34,836 bases of DNA from Rhizobiaceae bacterium (lineage in GTDB: Bacteria; Pseudomonadota; Alphaproteobacteria; Rhizobiales; Rhizobiaceae): the NCBI GenBank assembly GCA_020628035.1, contig JAHDFS010000017.1, forward strand, positions 3,628-38,463. Reading direction: 5' to 3'. Below are positions 25,730-34,253 of this stretch, piece after piece. How positions within the stretch are numbered: position 1 is the first letter of the stretch; the number at the start of each line of letters is the position of its first letter. A program made the translations under genes and the position numbers. Below the pieces are notes generated by a model. That model was not told where the DNA came from and made no database searches. It was given only the letters and a program-made list of their open reading frames with translations.

Positions 25730-26293
25730 ATGAACATGAAATTTCTCATAGCGGCCTTTGCCGTGATCCTTGCAATAGGTTCAGTGGCTGTGCGTGTTGT
25801 CTTGGACACGCCAAGTGCCTTTGCCGAAAGCCAGAGTGTAGAAAACCATGATCAGGAGCATCAACACGCGACTGATGGAGCCATGTTCATGCTTGGGGAT
25901 TTGGTCATTGAAAATGTGGCCGCGCGGGAAACTGTGCCGGGTGCAAAAGTGGGTGGTGGATATTTAACCATCACCAATAAAGGTTCAACATCTGATACGC
26001 TTATTTCAGGCGAAACTGATATTGCCAACGAATTGCAAATTCATGAAATGAAAATGGAAGGTGACGTGATGAAAATGCGTCAGCTCGAGCAAGGCATTGT
26101 CATTGAACCCGGCGCCACTGTGACATTAAAACCCGGTGGGATGCACATCATGTTCATGTCGCTTCAATCCCCATTGGTGAAAGACACTCGTTTTAAAGCC
26201 ACGCTTAATTTTGCGAAAAGCGGCGCGATCGACATCGATTTCCCAGTTATGGATGCTCAGCATTTCATGGGCCAGCGCAACCATACGCATTAA
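25730..26293 (+). CDS. PCu(A)C periplasmic copper chaperone
   Basis: A 187-residue protein with an N-terminal signal/anchor (MNMKFLIAAFAVILAIGSVA) and a His-rich stretch (NHDQEHQHATDG). The PCu(A)C core is clear: GGGYLTITNKGSTSDTL, then IHEMKMEGDVMKM and GGMHIMFM. These fit the copper-binding pattern H-x10-M-x21-H-x-M except that the middle spacing is 22 here. Such proteins carry Cu(I) in the periplasm to the CuA centre of cytochrome oxidase. No Sco1 or oxidase gene is adjacent. GGAG precedes the first ATG. Confidence 0.9.
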   Translation: MNMKFLIAAFAVILAIGSVAVRVVLDTPSAFAESQSVENHDQEHQHATDGAMFMLGDLVIENVAARETVPGAKVGGGYLTITNKGSTSDTLISGETDIANELQIHEMKMEGDVMKMRQLEQGIVIEPGATVTLKPGGMHIMFMSLQSPLVKDTRFKATLNFAKSGAIDIDFPVMDAQHFMGQRNHTH

Positions 26294-26326
26294 GCACCAA
26301 TTAAAAACCGAAATAGTTAGATCCCG

Positions 26327-27652
26327 CTAGGATGTGATATCAAAAGGCATGATCCTGCCCTCGCGATAGATCATCATCCGCACAATACCATCGGCTTCGC
26401 TGACCAATCGGTCACAAACCTGTTGAGAGGCTGCATGCTCATTGTTGATCGCAACAATCACATCGCCAATTTTAAGACCAGCAGAATAGGCTGGAGAATG
26501 CTTTTCAAGCTCGTTGATCACAACGCCGCTGATCCGTTCGGGTAGATTGTCATCCTCGGTTATGGCACGAATGCCGGCACCAAGCGCTGCAAGTCCAGCA
26601 ACGGGTGACGGATCAATTAGTCTTGCCTCAAGCTCTAATGATGCAAAATCTTGTGCTTCGCGCTTATAGGTAATTTCAAGCGGTGTTCCGGCTTCACTTA
26701 CACCGATCCAGGTGCGCAATGACCTTGGTGATTTAACATAGCGACCATTAAATCCTGTGATGACATCACCTGGCTTTAATCCGGCAAGGTCAGCGGGTGA
26801 TCCTTCTTCGACGCTCACAACAGTGGCGCCATCCCAATGATCAATGCCGACACGATCGGAATCTTCCTCTGACACGCTATCAAGTGTTACGCCAATTGCG
26901 CCTCGACGAACCACGCCATATTGCGCCAATTGTTCAGCCACCTGCATGGCAACTTGTGAAGGGACGGAAAAGCCAATACCAATATTGCCACCAGATTGCG
27001 ATAAAATGGATGTATTGATGCCGATCAAATGTCCTTGGCTGTCCAGCAACGCACCACCTGAGTTACCAGAATTGATCGCAGCATCGGTTTGAATGAAATC
27101 AAAGAGCCCCTGGTCGCCTGTGGAGCGCCCTAGCCCACTGATGATGCCAAAGGTTAGCGTTTGCTCCAAGCCAAGCGGATAGCCAAGCGCAAACACAATG
27201 TCGCCCACCCGGGAATTATCAGAATCCGCAATTGTTATCTCGTTTTTGATTGTGCCTTGCACTTTTAATACAGCAATATCGGTGGGCGCATCCCGGCCGA
27301 TGAGCTCTGCATCCATCCAACGACCATCGGAGAGTTGAATGCGGAAATGTGTGCCATTGGCAACCACATGGGAATTGGTCAGAATAAGGCCTTGGTCTTT
27401 ATCGATGACGACGCCAGAACCGATCGCTTGGGGCCTAATCTCGCCATCTTCGCCCAATGCGCCGTTTTGGATGAACACCACAGATTTAAAGGCTGGTTCA
27501 AGTGCCGGCGCGAAGCTGAATTGATTGCGGCTTTGATCAAAAGGAAGCGCAGACGCACCCAGTTGCGCTGAAGCAGGATTTACCGTTGTGATTGTCTGCA
27601 GGCTGAAAGCCATGGCTGACATCATCAATAATGCATATAGTTTGCGTCTCAT
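26327..27652 (-). CDS. Periplasmic S1C serine protease, DegP/DegQ-like, two PDZ domains
   Basis: I set the start at ATG 27652 (AAGGAAGG 8 nt upstream); an in-frame ATG at 27679 lacks a ribosome site. The 441-residue protein has a signal peptide ending near PASA-QL. The trypsin-like domain shows the full triad: His95 in TNSHVVANG, Asp125 in PTDIAVLK and Ser198 in NSGNSGGALLD. PDZ1 (about 250-345, LAGLKPGDVITGFNG) and PDZ2 (about 360-440, YSAGLKIGDVIVAINN) follow. Such proteases degrade or refold damaged periplasmic proteins. The short Q-loop suggests DegQ/DegS-like rather than DegP, but the subtype is uncertain. Confidence 0.93.
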   Translation of the reverse strand: MRRKLYALLMMSAMAFSLQTITTVNPASAQLGASALPFDQSRNQFSFAPALEPAFKSVVFIQNGALGEDGEIRPQAIGSGVVIDKDQGLILTNSHVVANGTHFRIQLSDGRWMDAELIGRDAPTDIAVLKVQGTIKNEITIADSDNSRVGDIVFALGYPLGLEQTLTFGIISGLGRSTGDQGLFDFIQTDAAINSGNSGGALLDSQGHLIGINTSILSQSGGNIGIGFSVPSQVAMQVAEQLAQYGVVRRGAIGVTLDSVSEEDSDRVGIDHWDGATVVSVEEGSPADLAGLKPGDVITGFNGRYVKSPRSLRTWIGVSEAGTPLEITYKREAQDFASLELEARLIDPSPVAGLAALGAGIRAITEDDNLPERISGVVINELEKHSPAYSAGLKIGDVIVAINNEHAASQQVCDRLVSEADGIVRMMIYREGRIMPFDITS

Positions 27653-27846
27653 TTTCAACACCTTCCTTATGCAATTCATCCGATGGCAGTTTAGAACTTC
27701 AACTTCAATCTTAACCTATATCTATCCTATTTTTACGCATCGAAATCACTGCGATTGATCTTGAATTTAAGTGTAGTGCGCAATCGCTGAAGATGCACAT
27801 CAACTTCAAACGCTTTTTTGTGATCAGGTTGTGAGGTGAAAAAAAA

Positions 27847-28062
27847 TTAAAAGATCAGCGCAAAGACAACTGAGCCGAACACATAGAGCACCATGGCAAC
27901 AAGTGGCGCAAGAACGATGAAGAAGAGCACCGGAGACCAGCGGTTAAAACCCCTAATACGGCGTGTCCACGGCCCAACCTGTCCATTGATGAGCATGGTT
28001 CGCTCACGAACAAACAAGTGAAGAACAATTAGCAAGACGCCAATCAACAATATGATGTGCAT
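27847..28062 (-). CDS. Small two-span membrane protein, unknown
   Basis: A 71-residue protein: span 1 (MHIILLIGVLLIVLHLFV), a basic loop (RERTMLINGQVGPWTRRIRGFNRW) and span 2 (SPVLFFIVLAPLVAMVLYVFGSVVFALIF). Positive loop residues suggest both termini outside and the loop in the cytoplasm. No family recognised. It stands between the protease and DUF1993 genes with gaps of about 195 bp and 230 bp, so it probably has its own promoter. Confidence 0.6.
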   Translation of the reverse strand: MHIILLIGVLLIVLHLFVRERTMLINGQVGPWTRRIRGFNRWSPVLFFIVLAPLVAMVLYVFGSVVFALIF

Positions 28063-28221
28063 GTTTTTAGCCCTGTTCTGCGCCCAATATTTCCCAAGAT
28101 TGGTTCAAGAATCTTAGATGTCATTAAAGTGTCATTATTGCCCAAGATAGGCTGATTTGCCAAAATTTCAAATAAAACTATCCGTTATCGCAAAAATTTG
28201 ATGAATTTTGGTGGGGGTTTG

Positions 28222-28243
28222 TTCAGAATGCGCTTGTTCTGAA
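28222..28243. repeat. Inverted repeat TTCAGAA-N8-TTCTGAA
   Basis: Perfect 7-bp arms (28222-28228 and 28237-28243). It sits between the DUF1993 gene and the small membrane-protein gene. No T-tract follows on either strand, so it is not a normal terminator; an operator for the downstream gene is possible. A second short repeat, AAAATT-N5-AATTTT, is at 28193-28209. Confidence 0.4.
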
Positions 28244-28291
28244 ATTGTTGAAATACGTTATTGAAACCAATACGGCACGTGCAACACCAAC

Positions 28292-28774
28292 TCAATATAC
28301 ATGCAGCCCATCGAAATCGGCTTTGCCGATGTTAAACCCTGCATGTCTTAAACCGGCATAAGCCATTGTGATGTGAAAGATCATATTGGGAAGCGCAAAT
28401 TTTGTGATGTAGTCCTCTGCGCTTTGATGAAGTTCACCTTCGCCGGCAATATGGGAAACAGGTGCCCTCACCTGTTGGGCAGTGATTGACGCAATGACAC
28501 CACGAACCTCTTGCACATATGCCAACAGCGTTGCGCAATTCTGCACTTCAGGGATTTCCGGCATATCAAGCTTTGCTGGCGGACATAATGTGCGCGCTGC
28601 AAATTTAATCGCGACCGCAAAATTAAAACCTGTATCCAACATATCGGGTGCAAGTTTGACACCAAGATAACGCTTAGCGTTCTCATCTTGATCAAGCTTT
28701 GTGAGAATATGCTCTATGCGGTTGAGATAATATTTGACCGATTCAACGACTGCCTCTGATAATTCGTCTGACAA
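28292..28774 (-). CDS. DUF1993 family protein
   Basis: A 160-residue cytoplasmic protein. The start is a TTG at 28774 with GAGG about 7 nt upstream. KYYLNRIEHILTKLDQ, GVKLAPDMLDTGFNFAVAIKFAARTL and the C-terminal TKFALPNMIFHITMAYAGLRHAGFNIGKADFDG match the DUF1993 pattern as I recall it (a DinB-like four-helix fold; HitMAY resembles its metal-site helix). The function is unknown. It diverges from the methyltransferase gene. Confidence 0.85.
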   Translation of the reverse strand: MSDELSEAVVESVKYYLNRIEHILTKLDQDENAKRYLGVKLAPDMLDTGFNFAVAIKFAARTLCPPAKLDMPEIPEVQNCATLLAYVQEVRGVIASITAQQVRAPVSHIAGEGELHQSAEDYITKFALPNMIFHITMAYAGLRHAGFNIGKADFDGLHVY

Positions 28775-28868
28775 TTTGATCCCTCACATATACTTAATTT
28801 TGCCGTATTTGATTTTGATAACTCCACTTATCAAACGCCACAAATCGTTTGCAAAGAGGGAGCCACAA

Positions 28869-29492
28869 ATGTCCGCCACATTCAATCCAATTCCATTTGA
28901 TCAAAAAAAGCGTATTCGAATATTACAAGTCTTTGGCATGATTGCCATTGCATCCTTATTGTTTTCCAAGCCTGTTTGGACTGATGACCAGCCCATGCGC
29001 GAAACTCTGGAATTTTTAGGTTATCTTTTGGTCTTTACCTGCGTATTTGGCAGACTGTGGAGTATTTTGTTTGTCGGAAGCCGCAAAAATTCTGAGCTGG
29101 TGACAACCGGCCCCTATTCCATGACGCGCAATCCGCTTTATGTCTTTTCCACTCTTGGTGTGATCGGCGTAGGACTTGCCTACGGCTCTTTACTGGTTGC
29201 CATCCTACTTGGTTTGGTCAGCTATCTCGTCTTCATGATCACAGCACAGAAAGAAGCCAATTTCCTGAGCGAAAAGTTTAAAGCCGAATACCAAACTTAT
29301 GCTGCGGCAACACCTATGTTTTGGCCGAATTTTAGCTTATACAAAGATGGTGGTGAAACCACCTTCTCTCCAACAGCTTTGTTTAAAACATTTCGCGATG
29401 TGTTGGTCTTTATCATCATGCTACCGCTCATTGAAGGTTTGGAATTCATCCATGAGAGCGAACAAATACCGGTGTTTTTATCGCTTTATTGA
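28869..29492 (+). CDS. Isoprenylcysteine carboxyl methyltransferase-like membrane protein
   Basis: The start is ATG 28869 with GGGAG 6 nt upstream; longer frames overlap the divergent DUF1993 gene and lack a ribosome site. The 207-residue protein has about five membrane spans and the ICMT/PEMT-type signature ELVTTGPYSMTRNPLYVFSTLG followed by EANFLSEKFKAEYQTYAAATPMFWPNF. Bacterial members methylate small or lipid substrates with SAM; the substrate here is unknown. It is probably monocistronic; a gap of 155 bp separates it from the VWA gene. Confidence 0.85.
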   Translation: MSATFNPIPFDQKKRIRILQVFGMIAIASLLFSKPVWTDDQPMRETLEFLGYLLVFTCVFGRLWSILFVGSRKNSELVTTGPYSMTRNPLYVFSTLGVIGVGLAYGSLLVAILLGLVSYLVFMITAQKEANFLSEKFKAEYQTYAAATPMFWPNFSLYKDGGETTFSPTALFKTFRDVLVFIIMLPLIEGLEFIHESEQIPVFLSLY

Positions 29493-29647
29493 CCAGGGCG
29501 GCGATGCGGATTGCTCCATCAAACGCGATCAATTCTTAGATCGATAAAATTTTAGCAAACAGGCTAATCGAATATCCATATTTTTCGGTTAACCTCCAAA
29601 ATCAGAAAGTTTGCGGGACCACAATCAACCCTATGGGAGTTGAATGA

Positions 29648-31072
29648 ATGGCCCGTGGATTTAATTCACTTAAAAACTTGTCGAAGGATCTATCTCGGGA
29701 CAGGAACGGAAATTTCGTTATGTCCTTGGCGATATTAGCCCCTTGTTTATTTGTGGCAGGTGGCATGGCGATTGACGTTACAAACACCATGACGCTGAAA
29801 GAACACCTCCAATCAGCTGCTGATGGTACAAATCTAACCGTGGCCAAACGCATTTCAAGCGGTGAGCTTGATCTTGATGACGCAGAAGATTTTGCCGAGG
29901 ATTATATGAATTCTCAATTATCGGCGTTAAATGAGCGTTATAATCAGCTCTCCTATGATGTGAGTGCTGAAATAAGTGAAGTCGTTGATGGAAATATAAC
30001 AACTTGGAACCTTGCGCTTAAAGCTCAAGCCAATATGCAATCAAACGCCCTTTCAAACCTCATCGGCAAAGAACTTATGACCGTCTCGGTGAATTCTGGC
30101 TCAACAACCTCGACGGAAGTCACTCAGGGTGCATTTTCAATGTCAGTCGTTATTGATGTGTCGGGCTCCATGGCCTGGCCAACGGACGAGGCTGTCACGA
30201 TGCAAGGTCTATTAAATGACAGTCGTGCCAATGCCGGTCGCGTAAGTGCAAGCCTTTATGAAGCGCATTATATTTATGGATTATCCGAAGAGCAGATACT
30301 TTTTATCATGCAGAATTATAGCGTTAATGACTGCCGCGATGTGGAAGACAATTATAATGATCGAGTTGAGTTTTTACAAAGCATTGGCGAGTCCGTTTCG
30401 ACCGATGCTGATTTGGCTTACAATTACTGTTATCACCCAGCATATGCGGCGAAAAAGGGGGACGCTGAAACAATTTTTGCCAATTGGGAGCTGGTATTTG
30501 CAAATATTGATGCCTCTAAGATACGCCTCTTAAAAGATGCAGCGTCAAACATGCTCGATCAGATGGCTGCTGCTGACCCTGAAGAAAAATATGTTCGTAC
30601 GGGTGCTGTGACTTATCAGAGCTTTTTGGATGATCAAATTGATTTGGAATGGGGCATAACTGATACGAAAAACTTCATCAATGATCTTAAAGCCAATGGT
30701 GGCACTTCATCTACGGACGCCATGGATTGGGCATTTGAAAATCTTAAACGCTCCAACAGCACTGAAGAGACTGAGCATTATCAAAAAAATGGACAGCAGC
30801 CAGACCGATTTATCGTCTTTATGACTGATGGTGAAAATAACTATAATTCTGATGATACTGCGACCCAAAACATTTGCGATGAAGCTAAAAGCGAGGGGAT
30901 TGAAATTTATACCGTGGCTTTTGCAGCTCCAGAAGACGGGCAAGCATTGTTGAGCTATTGCGCGACGTCCTCCGATCATTATTTTGAACCTGAAACTGCC
31001 AGCCAATTGGTCGATGTTTTTGAATATATTGGCAGCAAAACCACCAACACATTGACCCGATTGACTATGTAA
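29648..31072 (+). CDS. TadG-like membrane-anchored von Willebrand factor A protein (copy 1)
   Basis: A 474-residue protein, start supported by GGGAG. Residues about 18-60 (DRNGNFVMSLAILAPCLF, then GGMAIDVTNTMTLKEHLQSAADG) are a TadE/TadG-type N-terminus: one TM span followed by an amphipathic helix. A VWA domain follows: MIDAS DVSGS near residues 170-174, GGTSSTDAMD (Thr near 354) and MTDGENN (Asp near 393), so metal binding looks intact. Between the MIDAS and the next strand is an insert of about 140 residues with two Cys (NDCRD, YNYCYHPAY). It shares its whole plan with the gene at 31391. No other tad gene is near. Confidence 0.9.
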   Translation: MARGFNSLKNLSKDLSRDRNGNFVMSLAILAPCLFVAGGMAIDVTNTMTLKEHLQSAADGTNLTVAKRISSGELDLDDAEDFAEDYMNSQLSALNERYNQLSYDVSAEISEVVDGNITTWNLALKAQANMQSNALSNLIGKELMTVSVNSGSTTSTEVTQGAFSMSVVIDVSGSMAWPTDEAVTMQGLLNDSRANAGRVSASLYEAHYIYGLSEEQILFIMQNYSVNDCRDVEDNYNDRVEFLQSIGESVSTDADLAYNYCYHPAYAAKKGDAETIFANWELVFANIDASKIRLLKDAASNMLDQMAAADPEEKYVRTGAVTYQSFLDDQIDLEWGITDTKNFINDLKANGGTSSTDAMDWAFENLKRSNSTEETEHYQKNGQQPDRFIVFMTDGENNYNSDDTATQNICDEAKSEGIEIYTVAFAAPEDGQALLSYCATSSDHYFEPETASQLVDVFEYIGSKTTNTLTRLTM

Positions 31073-31096
31073 TCACGGTTTATATTTCTGAGATTT

Positions 31097-31126
31097 AATA
31101 ACAGGCTTTTGAGCCTGTTATTTTTT
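31097..31126 (+). terminator. Strong intrinsic terminator after VWA copy 1
   Basis: Perfect 10-bp arms AATAACAGGC and GCCTGTTATT, 6-nt loop, then T-tract to 31126. It ends the first VWA transcript 25 nt after its stop, so the second copy is transcribed separately. Confidence 0.9.
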
Positions 31127-31390
31127 GTCTCAATATGAAACGAACAGTGTGATCAATCGGCATTAAAAATGCGCCCCTTTGGATGAATGAGGTTTCACAT
31201 CAAAAACCGAGCAGATCTGCCAAAGAGCAAAGGGTTTCAGTAAATCCTACTTAATGGAACAGCGCAAAAACTCATTAAAATATTAAATAAATACAATCAT
31301 TTATCCTAAGAAATCCCACACTCAATTGTGATAATTACGGGTCAGTGAGGTCGCTTTTATTTTTTATACTTTATCGAATGGAGTGAAATT
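31127..31390. other. Intergenic region between the two VWA genes
   Basis: About 264 bp without a credible gene. It must contain the second VWA gene's promoter; it is AT-rich (e.g. 31350-31380) and shows no convincing -35/-10 pair, hairpin or similarity to the region before the first copy. Nothing else was recognised. Confidence 0.5.
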
Positions 31391-32803
31391 TTGAGACCAC
31401 TATCTAAAATCTTCCCTGATTTTTGCAAACAAGAACAAGGGAGCTTCGTCACGATGGCGGCGATCCTAACACCGGTATTGTTCATTGCCGGTGGCATGGC
31501 TCTTGATATTGCAAATACAATGTCGCTAAAGGAACGCATGCAAGCTTCTGCTGATAGTGTGAGCTTGGTTGTTGCGACGCGCATGGCATCAGGTGAACTG
31601 GAGCTCCACGAGGCTGAAAATTTTGCGCAGGATTTGCTGGCAGCTCAAATGGCGACATATAATGATCGCTATATTGAGCTTAATCACACATCTAATGTTG
31701 ATGTTGATGAAATCATCGATGGAAATGTGACGACCTGGACCGTAGCCATCCGCTCAGCTGCAGATATAAAATCAAACGGATTATCCGCTGTTGTTGGCCG
31801 GGACAAGATGGATGTGACCATCGAATCCTCTTCCACAACTAGCAACGAACAGGTGCAAGGCGCATTTTCCATGAATATCGTGGTTGATGTGTCTGGATCC
31901 ATGTATTGGCCGACAGATGAAGCCGAAGCGATACAAGACATTCTTAATGAGGATCGCGGCGATGCCAGTCGCATCAGCGCAAATATTTATGAAGCACATT
32001 ATGTCTATGGATTAAATGAATCACAGATCCAGTTTATCATTGGAAATTATGACACAGATGATTGTGATGATATCCTTTCATCCAACAGTGATCGCGTGGC
32101 ATTTTTACTAAGTATCGGGGAATCTCCTTCGACAAATACTCAAACGGCCTATAATTACTGCTATGGTCCAGCCTATGCCGGCGAGAAAAATGATGCGCTC
32201 GATATCCTTGATCATTGGGATGACGTGTTTGCCAATGTTGGAGCATCGAAACTGCGGATGTTAAAAACTGCCGCTTCGACCATGCTGGGCCAAATGGAAA
32301 CTGCGGATCCGGAAGCAAAATATGTGCGTACAGGCGCAGTGTCTTACCAGAGTTTTCAGGACGAAGAGATTGATATTGCATGGGGTGTGAACCATACCAA
32401 CACCTTTATCGAAGATTTATCCGCTGACGGTGGAACTTCATCGACTGATGCTATGGATCTAGCATTTGATACGCTTAAACTTTCTGATGGAACGGAAATA
32501 TCCGCGCACCAAGCGATGAATGGTCAAATTCCAGAACGCTTTATTGTCTTTATGACAGATGGTTCGAACAACCATAATGCTGATGATAATTTGACCAAAG
32601 CTATTTGCGATCAAGCAAAGAATGACGGAATTGGTATTTTCTCCGTGGCATTTGCAGCGCCTGAACGCGGCCAGAATTTGCTGAGCTATTGCGCCAGCTC
32701 GGCAGGTCATTATTTTGAGCCAGAAACCGCGGATGAGTTGGTTGCAGTGTTTGAATATATCGGTGATCACACAACCAAAACACTGACGAGACTAACGAAC
32801 TAA
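31391..32803 (+). CDS. TadG-like membrane-anchored von Willebrand factor A protein (copy 2)
   Basis: A 470-residue paralog of the upstream gene, starting with TTG at 31391 (GGAG 7 nt upstream). The N-terminus (EQGSFVTMAAILTPVLFIAGGMALDIANTMSLKE, in part) has the same TM plus helix, and the VWA domain the same motifs: DVSGS near 166, GGTSSTDAMD and MTDGSNN. The insert also keeps two Cys (DDCDD, YNYCYGPAY). The C-termini are nearly alike (HYFEPETA, FEYIG, KTLTRLT). Identity is high but spread along the length, so this is an old duplication under constraint rather than a recent copy. Confidence 0.9.
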   Translation: MRPLSKIFPDFCKQEQGSFVTMAAILTPVLFIAGGMALDIANTMSLKERMQASADSVSLVVATRMASGELELHEAENFAQDLLAAQMATYNDRYIELNHTSNVDVDEIIDGNVTTWTVAIRSAADIKSNGLSAVVGRDKMDVTIESSSTTSNEQVQGAFSMNIVVDVSGSMYWPTDEAEAIQDILNEDRGDASRISANIYEAHYVYGLNESQIQFIIGNYDTDDCDDILSSNSDRVAFLLSIGESPSTNTQTAYNYCYGPAYAGEKNDALDILDHWDDVFANVGASKLRMLKTAASTMLGQMETADPEAKYVRTGAVSYQSFQDEEIDIAWGVNHTNTFIEDLSADGGTSSTDAMDLAFDTLKLSDGTEISAHQAMNGQIPERFIVFMTDGSNNHNADDNLTKAICDQAKNDGIGIFSVAFAAPERGQNLLSYCASSAGHYFEPETADELVAVFEYIGDHTTKTLTRLTN

Positions 32804-32830
32804 TCACAGGCAGTTTAAAACTGAAATGAG

Positions 32831-32860
32831 ATAACGGGTCTTTTGGCCCGTTATTTTTTT
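32831..32860 (+). terminator. Intrinsic terminator after VWA copy 2
   Basis: Stem ATAACGGGTC/GGCCCGTTAT (one G-T pair), loop TTTT, followed by a run of T to 32860. It ends the second VWA gene and lies before the 3' end of the opposing tRNA-Gly. Confidence 0.9.
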
Positions 32861-32931
32861 GGCAAGAACAAGCGATAAGCGGATCGCATTGAACCATCAG
32901 TTCGAACATTATGCAAAGTGGGGTTATTGTC

Positions 32932-33005
32932 TGGAGCGGGCGGCGGGAATCGAACCCGCGTCATCAGCTTGGAAGGCTGAGGTCTTACCACTACACAACG
33001 CCCGC
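32932..33005 (-). tRNA. tRNA-Gly (anticodon TCC)
   Basis: Read on the minus strand, 74 nt including an encoded CCA. Acceptor stem GCGGGCG pairs perfectly with CGCCCGC, the anticodon loop is CTTCCAA with anticodon TCC (reads GGA and related Gly codons), and the T-loop TTCGATT is standard. It lies 69 bp after tRNA-Tyr on the same strand and is probably co-transcribed. Confidence 0.95.
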
Positions 33006-33074
33006 GTAAGACAGATCGACGATGTCTCGTCAACAATCCTGACCGTTGCCATGTTGGTCAGGTAAATTAAGCAA

Positions 33075-33159
33075 TGGTGGAGGAGGTTGGATTCGAACCA
33101 ACGTAGGCTAAGCCAACGGATTTACAGTCCGCCCCATTTAACCGCTCTGGCATCCCTCC
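33075..33159 (-). tRNA. tRNA-Tyr (anticodon GTA)
   Basis: Read on the minus strand, 85 nt with encoded CCA and the long variable arm of class II tRNAs (TGGCTTAGCCTAC). Anticodon loop CTGTAAA gives GTA. The T-stem GTTGG/CCAAC is perfect. The acceptor GGAGGGA against CTCCTCC has a G-T pair at position 6 and an A-C mismatch at position 7. It is first in the tRNA unit. Confidence 0.95.
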
Positions 33160-33239
33160 GGAAACCGTTACCTTGTTCAGATAAACAAGTTACCTGTAAG
33201 ATCCAAATCAAGTGAAACCTGTTTATGAATCTGAGCGGC

Positions 33240-33268
33240 GTTATGAAGCCCGTTGTCGTTTCTGTCAA
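33240..33268 (-). promoter_or_regulatory. Sigma70 promoter of the tRNA-Tyr/tRNA-Gly unit
   Basis: On the minus strand a consensus TTGACA (33263-33268) is followed after 17 bp by CATAAC (33240-33245), about 80 nt before the tRNA-Tyr 5' end. Position and quality fit a stable-RNA promoter. Confidence 0.7.
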
Positions 33269-33356
33269 CACAAGAATTGCAATTATTTTCATTTCATTGC
33301 TTTGAGTTACCAAACTATTATTGCACCTTGTCCGCTTTTGCTTATAAGCGTGGGAT

Positions 33357-34253
33357 ATGAGAGAGCGTAAAGACAATAGATCAGGCCCAAATAACCGTTC
33401 AGGTGGTTCGCGCTTTGGTGCGAATAAGTCTAAAGACAACCGCCAAGGTAAAGCGGCAAAGTCTGAAGGTGCTTCTTCGCGCAATCAAAACGCTGCGCGC
33501 GGCAGTAAATTTCGCAATAAGGGTGGTCCACGCTCTGGGTCTGGCGCGCTTTATATATATGGACTTCACACGGTTCGCGCTGCTGTGGAAAACCCCAAAC
33601 GCAAAATCATCCGCCTTTTGACAACTCATAATGCATGGGATCGTCTTAATGTTGGCGAAATAGGCAACATGCCCTTCCCTGTTGAAACTGTTGATGCGCG
33701 CGAGCTTGATAAAATGTTGGGTAAAGATGCCATTCACCAAGGCATTGTGGCTGAAGTGCATCCTTTACATGCCAAAAGTCTTGAAGAGTTGACCGACACA
33801 CATCTAGTTGTCGTCCTTGATGAAGTGACCGATCCGCATAATGTTGGCGCGATTATGCGCTCTGCGGTTGCCATGGGTGCCGGTGCGCTCATAACAACCG
33901 CCCGTAACAGTCCGCAAGAAACCGGTGTGTTGGCCAAATCAGCTTCTGGCGCTTTGGAAATGATTGATCATATCCAAGTGAAAAATTTAGGCCATGCGAT
34001 TGATGAACTTCATTTTGTCGGGTTCCAGACGATTGGATTGGATTCTGAAGGTCCTCATGCTTTGGAAGAGACATTTTCTAAACAACAGATCGCATTGGTT
34101 TTGGGTGCAGAAGGCAAAGGGCTCCGCCATAAAACGCGCACCATCGTTTCTGACTTAGCGCGGCTTGATATGCCGGGCGCGATCAAATCGCTTAATGTAT
34201 CCAATGCCGCCACATTATCGCTCTATGCCGCGCATCGATATATCAAAGGTTAA
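33357..34253 (+). CDS. rlmB: 23S rRNA 2'-O-ribose methyltransferase, TrmH/SpoU family
   Basis: A 298-residue SPOUT-fold enzyme. The first 60 residues are basic and low-complexity (many R, K, N, G, S), an extension common in alphaproteobacterial members and absent from the shorter E. coli RlmB. A substrate-binding domain follows (YIYGLHTVRAAVENPKRK). SpoU motifs 1, 2 and 3 are clear: DEVTDPHNVGAIMRSAVAMGA, LGAEGKGLR and SLNVSNAATLSLYA, which form the SAM knot. RlmB methylates G2251 in the ribosomal P-loop; the exact target is inferred from family. It diverges from the tRNA unit. Confidence 0.93.
   Translation: MRERKDNRSGPNNRSGGSRFGANKSKDNRQGKAAKSEGASSRNQNAARGSKFRNKGGPRSGSGALYIYGLHTVRAAVENPKRKIIRLLTTHNAWDRLNVGEIGNMPFPVETVDARELDKMLGKDAIHQGIVAEVHPLHAKSLEELTDTHLVVVLDEVTDPHNVGAIMRSAVAMGAGALITTARNSPQETGVLAKSASGALEMIDHIQVKNLGHAIDELHFVGFQTIGLDSEGPHALEETFSKQQIALVLGAEGKGLRHKTRTIVSDLARLDMPGAIKSLNVSNAATLSLYAAHRYIKG

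Noticed and set aside
29648-32803. Tad/Flp pilus locus
   Set aside because: Only TadG-like VWA proteins are present; no flp, cpaA-F, tadB/C or rcp genes are in the window.
32859-33065. Short reading frames over the tRNA genes
   Set aside because: They simply translate tRNA-Gly and flanking DNA; no ribosome site or homology.
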